Source of the DNA: Pseudomonadota bacterium
GTDB lineage: Bacteria > Pseudomonadota > Gammaproteobacteria > Steroidobacterales > Steroidobacteraceae
Reading direction: 5' to 3'
NCBI GenBank assembly: GCA_018240525.1
Contig: JAFEFN010000014.1
Span: 172,487-236,486, forward strand
DNA length: 64,000 nt
The position numbers and the translations under genes were made by a program. Every line of letters starts with the position of its first letter. Within the stretch, counting starts at the first letter, position 1. The notes below the pieces were generated by a model. It made no database searches, had not been told where the DNA came from, and saw only the letters and a list, made by a program, of their open reading frames with translations. Below are positions 26,139 through 35,171 of the stretch, in pieces.

Positions 26139-29100
26139 TCAATTGCCCGGCACCGCGCTCAATGGCTCGACCAACTTGCCCGGTAGCTTGAAGGTCCGCT
26201 CAAAGACGCCCAAGACTTCGGAGCCGACAGCTCGGGGGCCCAATGGCACGACGAGCGGGTTGCGAATATCATCCGAAACACCAACCGGAATGCTGGTCAG
26301 CGCGCCGCCGATCACGTAGCCGAGGATGGGAATCTTGCGAACCATTCGGTCGAGTTTCCCGAACGGCGCCACGAGCACAGTGAGGCGAGATTCGTAGTTC
26401 TCGAGGTTGACTATGCCCTCCGCCGCCAAGCCCAGCGCCGGACTATCAAGGATTGCCTGTTCCACAGCGACCTGGCCGTCTGCAATCTTGGTGCCGACCG
26501 TGATGGTGTGATACTTGAACCCGTGCTCACCGAGATCCACATCGCCCTTTAGCAAATCGCTTACCGACTTAAGCGCCAAAATGTTGCCGAGCAACGCCAT
26601 CTTGCGAATCTCCCCGTCGCGTGCCGAAAACGCGACGGTGCCCGCAAGGTGCTTGGCCCAAGACTTACTGATCTCCTCCGGCGCCCCCTGGGCCTTGAGC
26701 GTGCCCGCGATGTCGAAGTTTCCCGTCATGACGACGGGCATGCCTGTCAAACATTGAACGACGCCCTCGAGCGATTGATTCGAGGCCGAAACATCTACAG
26801 CAGCCTCCACTTGCTTTCGGGTCAATCGAAGCGATAGCGGGAAGCTTACCCCGCACAGCGACGCCTGGGCCACGTCGACCGAAAGTGTTTCGTGCTGCAG
26901 CGTTGCGACGGCACGTAAGTCTTGGACTCGATGCCTACGGGCCTCCACAAAGGCGGTACGCAAAGATACCGTCCCGGTAACAGGCAAAGACCACAGGCTG
27001 AACGAGCTGCCAAGCTTTCTTTCCTCGGTCCCCGATGCGCTCGTGCGCTTCGTCTCGGTCGCCGCGGGGCTATGTAAGGCATCAATAACGATCCCGGGCG
27101 ACTCGATGTCGAGGTTCGCCGCAAATCCGCTCGCTTCACGCGCGACCTCCCCTCGAATCCTGGCACTCTGTTCGGCCCACTGAATTGCGAGCTCGCGTAT
27201 GTGCAATGTCTGGCCGTCGCCCTTTACGTCGAAGCGCTCCAGCCTCAAAGGCGCCCCTGTCCACCTCTGCAAGTCGACGTTGTCTCCGGTCAGGACTCCA
27301 CGCGCTGCACTTCGTCCTCGCAGCGTGAGGTCAAGCGTTGCCTGAACGTCGCCGCTTATGCGACCCGGCAAGCTTTCAGCCGGCAGGCCAAAGACGGAGG
27401 CAAGGCTGCTCCCCGAGAGCACCCCGCCATAACCGACTTGAATCAACGAGTCATGCATGGAAAACGAGATGTTGGCATCGGAGCCGCGATCCTTGATCAG
27501 GGCGTTACGTAACGTGAAGTTGTTGCCACGCATGGACAGCTCGACGCCCGCCGAGAGCCCTGAATCGATATTCGCGTTGGCAAGCGCCTCGATACCGGCT
27601 TTGCTCCACCGAACACGCTGGGCAGAGAAGTTCAGCGCCTTCGCGGGCTTGAGGCGCGTAGGAAGCTTTGCGCGCAGCCAAATCCAGTCGATGCATTTGG
27701 GCGCAATTAGGGCGTTTTCGACGCGCGCGGTCGCTTGCAAGTCATCACCTGGAAAATGGGTGAGCTCACCCGATACGACCCCTCGCGAGTCCAGCACTTC
27801 GATGCTCAAGCGATCCGCGCTAATCGACTTGGGAGTGATTCGCACTGCGCCACCGCGCACTTCGAGCGTCCCTGGCAGCTTGTCCGTATCGATATGGAGG
27901 CGCCGCGGCCTCACGCTGAGGTCATACGTGACACGGTGCGGCTTATCGAACCTCAGCCCGGCGCCGCGCACGATTACATCCGCAGACCCGGTGACCGTCG
28001 GGACTGACTGCAGCGGCTTAGCGAAAGGCTGACGCGCCCGCATATCCGGCAGCAAGTCCTGCGGCACGATAGTGGCACGACCCCAGCCGTGCTCGATGCG
28101 CATTGGCCCGAGCAGTACCACGTTCGCGCCCGCATCCCGCAGCTGCGACGCGCCGAGTCGGGCACTGAGCTTGTCTACCCTGATCACACCGTCAGCCAGC
28201 TCAGCGCTCGCCGTGACATTGGTAGCTTCCCTTTCCAGCGTCGGAACGCTCACGCTTCCATCCACGAGTTGCGCGCTGCCCCGAAGGTTGGGCAGCGAGA
28301 AGATCTTCACGAGACTCTCCGCTCGGCTTGACAGGCGAATGTCACGTAGTCGTCCAGCGTGCACGCGGGCTATGTATTCGCTTACCCTGGGCTGACCGTC
28401 CACGAGTAACACCAGCGCGTCGCGCACTCGCGCAAGGTCGACTTCCGCGAGAGTGATATTGAGTTCCGGCAGGTGCTGGCCGCCACTGAGCTCCAAGTTC
28501 ACCGTTGCGACGTTGACGAGTTCGCCGAATTGAATCTTGCCCAATGCAACGGCGATATTGCCTTCAATGAACTTGACTGACCCAACGATCCGCACTGGCT
28601 CAATGGCAAATTGCCTCGCGCGCACCTGTATGTCGGCTTTGGGAAGGTCTAGGTTGAGTGCAACCTTGATGTCGGTATGTCCATCGGTGGCCGCTTCCAA
28701 CTCCGCGTCGGCCTCTGACAGCACCAAAGACTGGCGCACGTTGCTGAATGTGCCTTCCAAGGCTGGTTGCAGCTTCAGCTGCGAAGCCTTCACCTTGACG
28801 AGTGCGCGGAGATCGGCAAACTCGGCACGTCCGTTAATCACGATGCGACCCCAGTAGGTTCCTGCTGCGGATGCGGTAAGCCCTATACCTTCGCCGTCAG
28901 TCATAACTTGCGCGTGGATTTCTCGCGCCTCGAGTGGCTGTAGTCCGCTGAGATGCACGGTTACACGTCCATCATCTACGACGACGGTCGCAGCCGGTGC
29001 GAAGCGCGCTAGGGCATCGAGCACCGGTCGCATCGCGTTCCGATAAAGCACCATCGGAATGGTGGATTGGGATGACTCTTTACCCGGTCCTGCTTTAGCG

Positions 29101-29465
29101 GTGGAGGCGATCCATAGGTCGCCATTCGGTCGCTCTAGGGTGATGGCGGACACTTTGACGTGCCCACCCAACAAGGGGAAAAGACGGAGGCGTACCTGGG
29201 CCATCCCTACGTTCAGGGTGAACGCGTCGGACAGTGCCAACTGCACGCCGCGGATCTCGGCATGCGGTTGTGGCAGCATCCGGATCTCTAAAGTCTCCCA
29301 CGATACGTGGCCGCTAACGACTCGGGACAATTGCTCGGTGAGTTGCACGCGGATCGTAGGCGTATTGATCAGGCGCTCGCCGATCAGTACGGCCGCTACC
29401 AGTAGCGCGAATAGCCCAAGCGCAATGATGAGCAACCAACGAAGCGGCTTGGGCAGGCGCGCCAA
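26139..29465 (-). CDS. AsmA-like inner-membrane-anchored protein
   Basis: A 1108-residue protein with one N-terminal membrane helix (about 10-30), followed by a long beta-rich periplasmic region typical of the AsmA/TamB/YhdP superfamily of inter-membrane lipid-transport proteins. Its C-terminal part (MALLGNILALKSVSDLLKGDVDLGEHGFKY-type, then a final GKLDRMVRKIPILGYVIGG) resembles the AsmA_2/DUF3971 C-terminal domain. Likely role: phospholipid passage or outer membrane homeostasis. It stands alone. Base composition is less GC-rich than the genes to the right of tRNA-Lys. Confidence 0.8.
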   Translation of the reverse strand: MARLPKPLRWLLIIALGLFALLVAAVLIGERLINTPTIRVQLTEQLSRVVSGHVSWETLEIRMLPQPHAEIRGVQLALSDAFTLNVGMAQVRLRLFPLLGGHVKVSAITLERPNGDLWIASTAKAGPGKESSQSTIPMVLYRNAMRPVLDALARFAPAATVVVDDGRVTVHLSGLQPLEAREIHAQVMTDGEGIGLTASAAGTYWGRIVINGRAEFADLRALVKVKASQLKLQPALEGTFSNVRQSLVLSEADAELEAATDGHTDIKVALNLDLPKADIQVRARQFAIEPVRIVGSVKFIEGNIAVALGKIQFGELVNVATVNLELSGGQHLPELNITLAEVDLARVRDALVLLVDGQPRVSEYIARVHAGRLRDIRLSSRAESLVKIFSLPNLRGSAQLVDGSVSVPTLEREATNVTASAELADGVIRVDKLSARLGASQLRDAGANVVLLGPMRIEHGWGRATIVPQDLLPDMRARQPFAKPLQSVPTVTGSADVIVRGAGLRFDKPHRVTYDLSVRPRRLHIDTDKLPGTLEVRGGAVRITPKSISADRLSIEVLDSRGVVSGELTHFPGDDLQATARVENALIAPKCIDWIWLRAKLPTRLKPAKALNFSAQRVRWSKAGIEALANANIDSGLSAGVELSMRGNNFTLRNALIKDRGSDANISFSMHDSLIQVGYGGVLSGSSLASVFGLPAESLPGRISGDVQATLDLTLRGRSAARGVLTGDNVDLQRWTGAPLRLERFDVKGDGQTLHIRELAIQWAEQSARIRGEVAREASGFAANLDIESPGIVIDALHSPAATETKRTSASGTEERKLGSSFSLWSLPVTGTVSLRTAFVEARRHRVQDLRAVATLQHETLSVDVAQASLCGVSFPLSLRLTRKQVEAAVDVSASNQSLEGVVQCLTGMPVVMTGNFDIAGTLKAQGAPEEISKSWAKHLAGTVAFSARDGEIRKMALLGNILALKSVSDLLKGDVDLGEHGFKYHTITVGTKIADGQVAVEQAILDSPALGLAAEGIVNLENYESRLTVLVAPFGKLDRMVRKIPILGYVIGGALTSIPVGVSDDIRNPLVVPLGPRAVGSEVLGVFERTFKLPGKLVEPLSAVPGN

Positions 29466-29610
29466 CGTTAGAACAGCAATTTGCGCTGCACCAGCATGCA
29501 GGCTGCGACGCCGCCGGTCCCGTGGATAGGCGCTAGCTCCGCCCCGCAGGAAAATGAAAGATCAAGACGCCGCACGATGGTCATCAACAGCAGCACCGCC
29601 CCGACAAGCA

Positions 29611-29717
29611 CGGAACGAGTTCCGATCTACTGCACCGAATGTGCACCGAATGAAAATTGAGGTAAACAGCGTGCCGGCGAGTAGTCACCAAAACACTGAT
29701 TTTCAAGGGATTTAAGT
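29611..29717 (+). repeat. 107-base repeat, copy 2, abutting tRNA-Lys
   Basis: Same orientation and length as copy 1 at 14140-14246 with no gaps, about 84% identical by hand count. Contains two tandem TGCACCGAATG units. It ends at the discriminator base of tRNA-Lys (29717), as an attachment-site end of an integrative element would. Confidence 0.8.
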
Positions 29718-29789
29718 GGGGCGTGACGGAGTCGAACCGTCGACCAGCGGATTAAAAGTCCGATGCTCTACCGACTGAGCTAACGCCCC
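29717..29789 (-). tRNA. tRNA-Lys (UUU)
   Basis: On the minus strand GGGGCGTTA... pairs with ACGCCCC to form the acceptor stem. The D arm (GCTCAGTCGGTAGAGC) and the anticodon stem (CGGA/TCCG) with loop CTTTTAA give the anticodon UUU. The T arm is GACGGTTCGACTCCGTC. The gene is 73 bases including the discriminator A; the CCA end is not encoded. It is the last element of the ruv-tol-que block, 61 bases after queC. Confidence 0.97.
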
Positions 29790-29850
29790 AACGGGAAGTG
29801 GGTTGGGCAAGGGCCCCTGTCGGGGGCCGGCCGCGCGGGGCGGCATGATA

Positions 29851-30531
29851 CTACACGGGCTGGTAACGGGTCGGGTCGGCGATCCCCGCGGCGGCAAACC
29901 CGGCGCGGCGCAGCCGGCAGGCATCGCATCTGCCGCACGCCCTTCCCTCCCCGTCGGCCTGGTAACAGGACACAGTCTGCGCGTAGTCCACGCCGAGCCT
30001 CGTACCCTCGGAGATGATCTGCGCCTTGGTCCATTCGATCAGGGGCGTATGGATGCGCGCTGGCGCACCCTCGACCCCTGCCTTGGTGGCGACTGCGGCC
30101 AGGGCCGCAAAGGCGGCGATGAACTCGGGCCGGCAGTCCGGATAGCCACTGGAGTCGAGCACGTTGACGCCGAGGAAAATATCCCGTGCGTCGAGCACCT
30201 CGGCCCAGCCCAGGGCCAGCGCGAGCATCAGTGTGTTGCGTGCCGGCACGTAGGTTACCGGGATCCCCCGGGTGGGCGCCTCCGGCACGGCGATGCGCGG
30301 GTCGGTCAGCGCCGAACCCCCGATGCCGGCCAGGTCCACCCGCATGGTGCGATGCTCGACCACGCCTGCGCTGCGGGCGACGCGCGCGGCGCCCTGAAGT
30401 TCGGCCGCGTGGCGCTGGCCGTAATCCACCGACAGTGCGTAGCAGGCAAAGCCCTGCGAGCGAGCGATCGCCAGGGCAGTGGCCGAATCCAGGCCCCCGG
30501 AGAGCAGCACCACCGCCTTTGCAGCACTCAC
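29851..30531 (-). CDS. queC: 7-cyano-7-deazaguanine synthase
   Basis: Converts CDG to preQ0, an intermediate of queuosine tRNA modification. The 226-residue product has the PP-loop SGGLDS at 11-16 and the four-cysteine zinc cluster near the C terminus ([18 protein letters not shown]). It starts one base after the queE stop codon, so the two are one unit; the tRNA-Lys lies just downstream. Confidence 0.96.
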   Translation of the reverse strand: MSAAKAVVLLSGGLDSATALAIARSQGFACYALSVDYGQRHAAELQGAARVARSAGVVEHRTMRVDLAGIGGSALTDPRIAVPEAPTRGIPVTYVPARNTLMLALALGWAEVLDARDIFLGVNVLDSSGYPDCRPEFIAAFAALAAVATKAGVEGAPARIHTPLIEWTKAQIISEGTRLGVDYAQTVSCYQADGEGRACGRCDACRLRRAGFAAAGIADPTRYQPV

Positions 30532-30532
30532 G

Positions 30533-31171
30533 TCATTTGCCCGGGACGTTGCCCCAGAGGTACTTGTGCAGCTGGATCTGGAAGCGCACCGGCAGGCGGT
30601 CCTCGAGGATCCAGTCGGCCAGCTCGCGCGCCGGCAGCTGCTCGTGACTCGGCGAGAACAGGACCGTGCAGCCGGGGGGCAGGTTCAGCTCCCCGATCCG
30701 CTGGCGGCTCCACTCATAGTCCGCACGGCTGCAGATGACGAACTTCACCAGGTCGGACGCATTCAGGCCGGGCAGTTCCCCGTAGCGGTTGCGGCTCTCC
30801 TCGCCCGAGCCCGGGGTCTTCACGTCGACCACCTTGACCACCCGGGGATCGACCGCCTGCAGCGGCATGGCACCGCTGGTCTCGAGCGACACGCGCAGGC
30901 CCGCATCGCACAGAAGACTCAGCAGGCCGGTGCAGTCCTTCTGCGCCAGGGGCTCCCCGCCGGTGACGCACACGTAGCGCGCGCCGAGCTCGCGCACCCG
31001 CGCCAGGATCGCCTCCGGCTCCCACCACTGCCCGCCGTGGAAGGCGTAGGCGGTATCGCAGTACTGGCAGCGCAGCGGACAGCCGGTGAGGCGCACGAAC
31101 ACCGTGGGAACCCCCACGGTATCGGCCTCACCCTGCAGTGACAGGAAGATCTCGGTGATCTTGAGGCGCAT
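30533..31171 (-). CDS. queE: 7-carboxy-7-deazaguanine synthase (radical SAM)
   Basis: Radical SAM enzyme that forms CDG from carboxytetrahydropterin. The 212-residue product, from the ATG at 31171 ([17 protein letters not shown]), has the CPLRCQYC cluster that binds the 4Fe-4S centre, and a GGEPL motif. The open frame runs 17 codons further left but without homology. Gene order queE-queC follows cpoB. Confidence 0.95.
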   Translation of the reverse strand: MRLKITEIFLSLQGEADTVGVPTVFVRLTGCPLRCQYCDTAYAFHGGQWWEPEAILARVRELGARYVCVTGGEPLAQKDCTGLLSLLCDAGLRVSLETSGAMPLQAVDPRVVKVVDVKTPGSGEESRNRYGELPGLNASDLVKFVICSRADYEWSRQRIGELNLPPGCTVLFSPSHEQLPARELADWILEDRLPVRFQIQLHKYLWGNVPGK

Positions 31172-31228
31172 CGGTGTTGGCCTGGCGCTCCAATGCGCAT
31201 GCGCCGCCGCCCGGCGGCGCAACGCGCG

Positions 31229-31978
31229 CTACTGCGGGATGCGGTGCAGCTTGTCCGCGGCCATCTTCGCCTGATCCGTGCCCGGATACTTGCGGGTCAC
31301 GTCGGTGAGGGTCGCCTTGGCCGCCGGGTACTGCTTCTGCGCGTACTGCGTGTAGCCGATCTTCAGCAGTGCGTCGGGAGCCTTGCGCGATTCGGGCCAC
31401 TTCTTGAGCACCGTGCGGAACGCGTTCGAGGCCGCATCGTAGTCGTGGTTGACGTAGTAGGCCTCGCCCAGCCAGTACTGCGCGTTCTCGGCCAGCGGGC
31501 TGGCCGGGTAGGTCGTGGTGAAGTCCTTGAAGCCTGCGATGGCGACCGAGTAGCTGCCCGCCTTCAGCGCATCGTAGGCCTGCGAGTAGACGGCCTGCTC
31601 GGTCGAGGATGGCTGGTTGGCCGCGGCCGCGGCAGCCACCGGTGCGACCGCCGCCGCAGCGGCAGCAGCCGGCGCGACACCCTCGGCGGCGCCCGCCGCG
31701 GCGGGCGCCGGTGCACTGGCCTTCTCCGCCCTGGCGGCGGCGGCCTCGGCACGGTGCTCCAGCTCCTCGATCCGGCCGCGCAGCTCGCGCAGCTGCGCAT
31801 CGATCTCGTCGCTGTGCTGCGCCTGCTCGACCTGGTTGGCAACGCTGCGCTCCATGCGCGCCGTCCGTGCCTCGAGCTCATGGATCTTGGCCTGGATCGG
31901 GTCGTCTTCCGCCACCGTGGTCGCACAGCCGGCGCCCAGCAGCAGCGGCAGCAGTACGAGCACCCGCGGCAGGGTCAT
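31229..31978 (-). CDS. cpoB: Tol-Pal associated protein CpoB (YbgF)
   Basis: Coordinates septal peptidoglycan synthesis with outer-membrane constriction. The 249-residue product from the ATG at 31978 has an N-terminal coiled coil (about 25-90, QAKIHELEARTARM...), an Ala-rich linker and C-terminal TPR repeats (YDALKAGSYSVAIAGFKDF, YWLGEAYY). In E. coli the signal peptide is cleaved by signal peptidase I. Here the signal ends in LLGAGC (Cys18), which could be a lipobox. The pal stop is just upstream. Confidence 0.9.
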   Translation of the reverse strand: MTLPRVLVLLPLLLGAGCATTVAEDDPIQAKIHELEARTARMERSVANQVEQAQHSDEIDAQLRELRGRIEELEHRAEAAAARAEKASAPAPAAAGAAEGVAPAAAAAAAVAPVAAAAAANQPSSTEQAVYSQAYDALKAGSYSVAIAGFKDFTTTYPASPLAENAQYWLGEAYYVNHDYDAASNAFRTVLKKWPESRKAPDALLKIGYTQYAQKQYPAAKATLTDVTRKYPGTDQAKMAADKLHRIPQ

Positions 31979-31992
31979 GGCGCCGCTCCTGC

Positions 31993-32544
31993 TCACTTGG
32001 TTGCGGCGCCTGGGGTCAGGTACACGATCTCCACGCGGCGGTTCTTGGCCCAGGCCGACTCGTCGTGTCCGGCCACCGCGGGCCGCTCCTCGCCGTAGCT
32101 GACCGTGGAGATCTGGGCATCGGAGGCGCCCTGCAGCAGCAGGGCGTGGCGCACCGCCTGCGCGCGGCGCTCGCCGAGCCCGATGTTGTATTCCGGCGAG
32201 CCGCGCTCGTCGGTGTGACCCTCCAGGCGGATGCGGGCGGTCGCGTTGGTGCCGAGGTACTTGGCATGGGCGGCGACCACGTCGGTCGCCTCACCCTTGA
32301 TGTCCGTGCTGTCGAAGTCGAAGTAGATGATGCGCGTGGCCAGCAGACCGGTCTTCGGACCGCCGATCTCATCGTCCGGGTTACCGGCCGTCGCGCCGCC
32401 CGCCGGGCCCGCCCCGCTGCCCTGGGCGCCGCTGCCGCCGACCTCGGTCTGCGAACCGGCGCCGGAGGGGTTCTTGACCTTCGGGCCGCAGCCCGCCAGT
32501 GCCAGGGTCAGGGCCGCCAGCAGCATGATGATCGATCGGTGCAT
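31993..32544 (-). CDS. pal: Peptidoglycan-associated lipoprotein
   Basis: Outer-membrane lipoprotein that anchors the envelope to peptidoglycan and binds TolA/TolB. From the ATG at 32544 (183 residues) there is a lipoprotein signal with LAGC, Cys19. A Gly-rich linker follows, then an OmpA-like domain with the peptidoglycan-binding EGHTDERGS motif and the DESAWAKNRRVEI end. Two other in-frame ATGs (32562, 32583) lie a little upstream. It lies directly after tolB. Confidence 0.95.
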   Translation of the reverse strand: MHRSIIMLLAALTLALAGCGPKVKNPSGAGSQTEVGGSGAQGSGAGPAGGATAGNPDDEIGGPKTGLLATRIIYFDFDSTDIKGEATDVVAAHAKYLGTNATARIRLEGHTDERGSPEYNIGLGERRAQAVRHALLLQGASDAQISTVSYGEERPAVAGHDESAWAKNRRVEIVYLTPGAATK

Positions 32545-32591
32545 AGATATTCTGTCCGCCATTCCAGATCCTCCAAAAACCAACGTGCCGC

Positions 32592-33902
32592 CTAAGGGAT
32601 GAACGGCCCCCAGGCCGGGTCGCGAATGTCCTGCGGCGCCGTCAGGCGCAGCCCGGTGAGCCCGTCCGTCGAGACGGTGGCCAGCGCGCCGCGGTTACCT
32701 TCGCGCTCCGAATAGATAAGTGTAGCGCCATTGGGCGCGAAACTCGGCGATTCATCGAGCCGGCCCTTGGAGAGCACGTGCACCGTGCCGCTGGCGAGCT
32801 CCTGGGCGGCGATGCGGTAGTTGCCGTTGGTCAGCGTGACCATCGCCAGCAGGCTGCCGTCGGGCGAGATGCACGGGCGGGCGCTGTAGTTGCTCCCGAA
32901 GGTGATGCGCTTGGGACGGGCGCCGCTTTGCGTGCCGATCTGGTAGATCTGCGGCGAGCCGGCGCGGTCGGAGGTGAAGTAGATCGAGTGCCCGTCCGGG
33001 GCCCAGGCCGGCTCGGTGTCGATCGCCGGGTCGTCGGTCAGGCGGGTCAGGTTCTGCGTCGTCAGGTCGAGGATGTAGATGTCGGGGTTGCCCGAGGTGC
33101 CCCCCAGCGTCAGGGCGAGCTTCTTGCCATCCGGCGACCAGGCGGGGGCTCCATTGATGCCGGCGCGCGCGGAGACCTGGCGGCGCTCGCCGGTTGCCAC
33201 CAGCTGCACGTACACCGCCGAGTGCTTGGTCTCGAAGGAGACGTAGGCCAGCCACTGCCCGTCGGGCGACCAGGCCGGCGACATGAGCGGCCGCGGGGAC
33301 TCGAGCACGCGGCGCTGGTTGGCACCGTCCGCATCCGCCACGTACAGCTGGTAGCGCTGCGTGGGCGGCTCGCCCTCGACCGAGACGTACGCCACGTGCG
33401 TGGCGAAGGCGCCGCGGACGCCGGTGATCTTCTGGTAGATGACATCGCTCGCCCGGTGCGCGGCGTTGCGCAGCGAGCTGGCACCGGCCATGAAGCGCTG
33501 CGAGGCCAGCTTCACCCCGGTCAGGCTGTTGACCAGGTCAAAGTCCAGCTGCAGCTTGCCCTCCTCCAGCGCCGTCACGCGGCCCACCACCACGTAGTCG
33601 GCGCCGGCCGCCTTCCAGGCGGGCGCCGCGACGTCCTCCGCCCGCGTGGGCTTCGCGGGCATGCCCTCGCGCGAGATTCCCTTGAAGCGGCCGCTGCCCT
33701 CGAGGTCGTTCTCGATGACGCTCGCCACATCCAGGCCCCCGTCGCCCTGCGCGGACGTGAAGGGCACGACCGCGAGTGGCACCGGGTCGCGCACGCCGGA
33801 GGTCACCTGGATCTCCAGGGCCGCCTGGGCCTGCGGCATCGCCAGCAGCAGGACGACGCAACCCAGCGCGAGGAAGGACAGTCGGGACATCGTGGCTTGC
33901 AT
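32592..33902 (-). CDS. tolB: Tol-Pal periplasmic beta-propeller protein
   Basis: Works with TolQRA and Pal in outer-membrane constriction. From the ATG at 33902 the product is 436 residues with a signal peptide (hydrophobic core near residues 7-20, cleaved after AQA). It has an N-terminal alpha/beta domain and a six-bladed propeller with repeated SPDG-type turns (WSPDGQWLAYVSF, WSPDGKKLAL, WAPDGHSIYF). A second ATG at 33890 is equally plausible. It begins 6 bases after the tolA stop. Upstream open frame in tolA is not coding. Confidence 0.95.
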   Translation of the reverse strand: MQATMSRLSFLALGCVVLLLAMPQAQAALEIQVTSGVRDPVPLAVVPFTSAQGDGGLDVASVIENDLEGSGRFKGISREGMPAKPTRAEDVAAPAWKAAGADYVVVGRVTALEEGKLQLDFDLVNSLTGVKLASQRFMAGASSLRNAAHRASDVIYQKITGVRGAFATHVAYVSVEGEPPTQRYQLYVADADGANQRRVLESPRPLMSPAWSPDGQWLAYVSFETKHSAVYVQLVATGERRQVSARAGINGAPAWSPDGKKLALTLGGTSGNPDIYILDLTTQNLTRLTDDPAIDTEPAWAPDGHSIYFTSDRAGSPQIYQIGTQSGARPKRITFGSNYSARPCISPDGSLLAMVTLTNGNYRIAAQELASGTVHVLSKGRLDESPSFAPNGATLIYSEREGNRGALATVSTDGLTGLRLTAPQDIRDPAWGPFIP

Positions 33903-33907
33903 AAGTG

Positions 33908-34720
33908 TCAGTGGGGCGTGAAGTGAATGGTGAGCTCGCGATCGAACAGGGACGGATCCGGCGGCGGAGGCAGCGGCGAGGCCCGGTACACGGCCTGCTC
34001 GATCGACTGGCGCACGGCCTGGTCGCCGTTGCAATCCCCCACCCGCACCTGGGTGACCGTGCCATCGCGTTCCTGCGTCACGTTCAGGATGCATTGTATG
34101 CCAGCGCGCGCGCTTTCCGGGCGGATCCAGGCCCGCTCGATCCGCGCGCTGATCTGCGCCTGCCACTTCGCCAGCAACGGCCCGGCGCTGGCGGCGCGGT
34201 CCTCGTTCGCGAGGCTGCGCTTAAGATCCGCCTCCTCCTCGGCCGCCTCGGCCTCCTCGGCGGCCTTCTGCTTCGCCGCCGCGGCCTCCGCGGCCTTCTT
34301 TTCCTCCGCGGCTTTTTTCTGCGCCTCGGCTTTCTTCTGTGCCTCGGCCTTGCGCGCCTCGTCGGCCGCCTTCGTCTGCGCCGCCTGTTCGGCAGCCTGC
34401 TTCTCCTCGACCGCCTTCTGCTCCGCGGCCTTCTGGGCCTCTTCGCGCTCGTGCGCCTCCTCGCGCTGCTTGGCGCGCTCGGCGAGTTCCTCGGGCGTCG
34501 GCGGCGGCGGGGCCTGCGCGGCCGCCGGCTGCGGCGGGGGCGGCCGCTGCGCCCCGGGCAGCGTGCGGGCATCGACGACCGTGGCATCGATCGCCAGCGT
34601 CGCCTTCGGTGTCTGTTCGGAGCGGAACAACATCCAGCCGTAGGCCAGCGCTGCCACCAGCACACCGTGCAGCAGCAGCGCCAGGCTCACCGGTATCCAG
34701 CGGTCACTCGCGCGTTGCAT
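33908..34720 (-). CDS. tolA: Tol-Pal inner-membrane bridging protein
   Basis: 270 residues: one membrane helix (about 11-30), a long Ala/Lys/Glu-rich helical region (about 75-185) full of AEEKKAAEA-like repeats, and a C-terminal TonB-like domain III (LAKWQAQISARIERAWIRP...VRVGDCNGDQAVRQSIEQAVYRASPLPPPPDPSLFDRELTIHF-type, seen as the last about 85 residues). It is shorter than E. coli TolA (421 residues) because the helical domain II is shorter. It links inner-membrane TolQR to Pal/TolB. Confidence 0.93.
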   Translation of the reverse strand: MQRASDRWIPVSLALLLHGVLVAALAYGWMLFRSEQTPKATLAIDATVVDARTLPGAQRPPPPQPAAAQAPPPPTPEELAERAKQREEAHEREEAQKAAEQKAVEEKQAAEQAAQTKAADEARKAEAQKKAEAQKKAAEEKKAAEAAAAKQKAAEEAEAAEEEADLKRSLANEDRAASAGPLLAKWQAQISARIERAWIRPESARAGIQCILNVTQERDGTVTQVRVGDCNGDQAVRQSIEQAVYRASPLPPPPDPSLFDRELTIHFTPH

Positions 34721-34733
34721 GAGACCGGGGCAT

Positions 34734-35171
34734 TCAGCGCGCGGGAGCCTGCTCGGGCGGATCGGTGATGAAGCCGATCTTGCGGGCGCCGGCGCGCTGC
34801 AACATCACCATCGCCTGCACCACGCGCCCGTAGGCCACCGCGTTGTCAGCCTTCACCAGCACCTGCGTCTCGGGCTGGCGGCGCAGCACCGCCGCCGCAC
34901 GCGCCGCGGCGGTGGGCTCATCGACCACCGCCTGCGGGTTGCCGCCCACGTTGAGATACCAGCGTCCCTGTCGGTCCACGGACAACACCAGGGGTTGGAT
35001 GCGCTGCGGCTCGATTGGTTCCGCGGCCGCCTTGGGCAGGTCGACCTTGACGCCCTGGGTGAGAAGCGGGGCCGTGATCATGAAGATGATGAGCAGCACG
35101 AGCATGACATCGATGTAGGGGACGACGTTGATCTCGCCCATCAGGCGACGCCGGCGGGTGACGGCGGCCAT
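34734..35171 (-). CDS. tolR: Tol-Pal inner-membrane protein TolR
   Basis: 145 residues with one membrane helix at about 17-38; the catalytic aspartate is in the helix motif PYIDVMLVLL. A periplasmic domain follows. The motor partner of TolQ. It starts directly after the tolQ stop. Confidence 0.94.
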   Translation of the reverse strand: MAAVTRRRRLMGEINVVPYIDVMLVLLIIFMITAPLLTQGVKVDLPKAAAEPIEPQRIQPLVLSVDRQGRWYLNVGGNPQAVVDEPTAAARAAAVLRRQPETQVLVKADNAVAYGRVVQAMVMLQRAGARKIGFITDPPEQAPAR

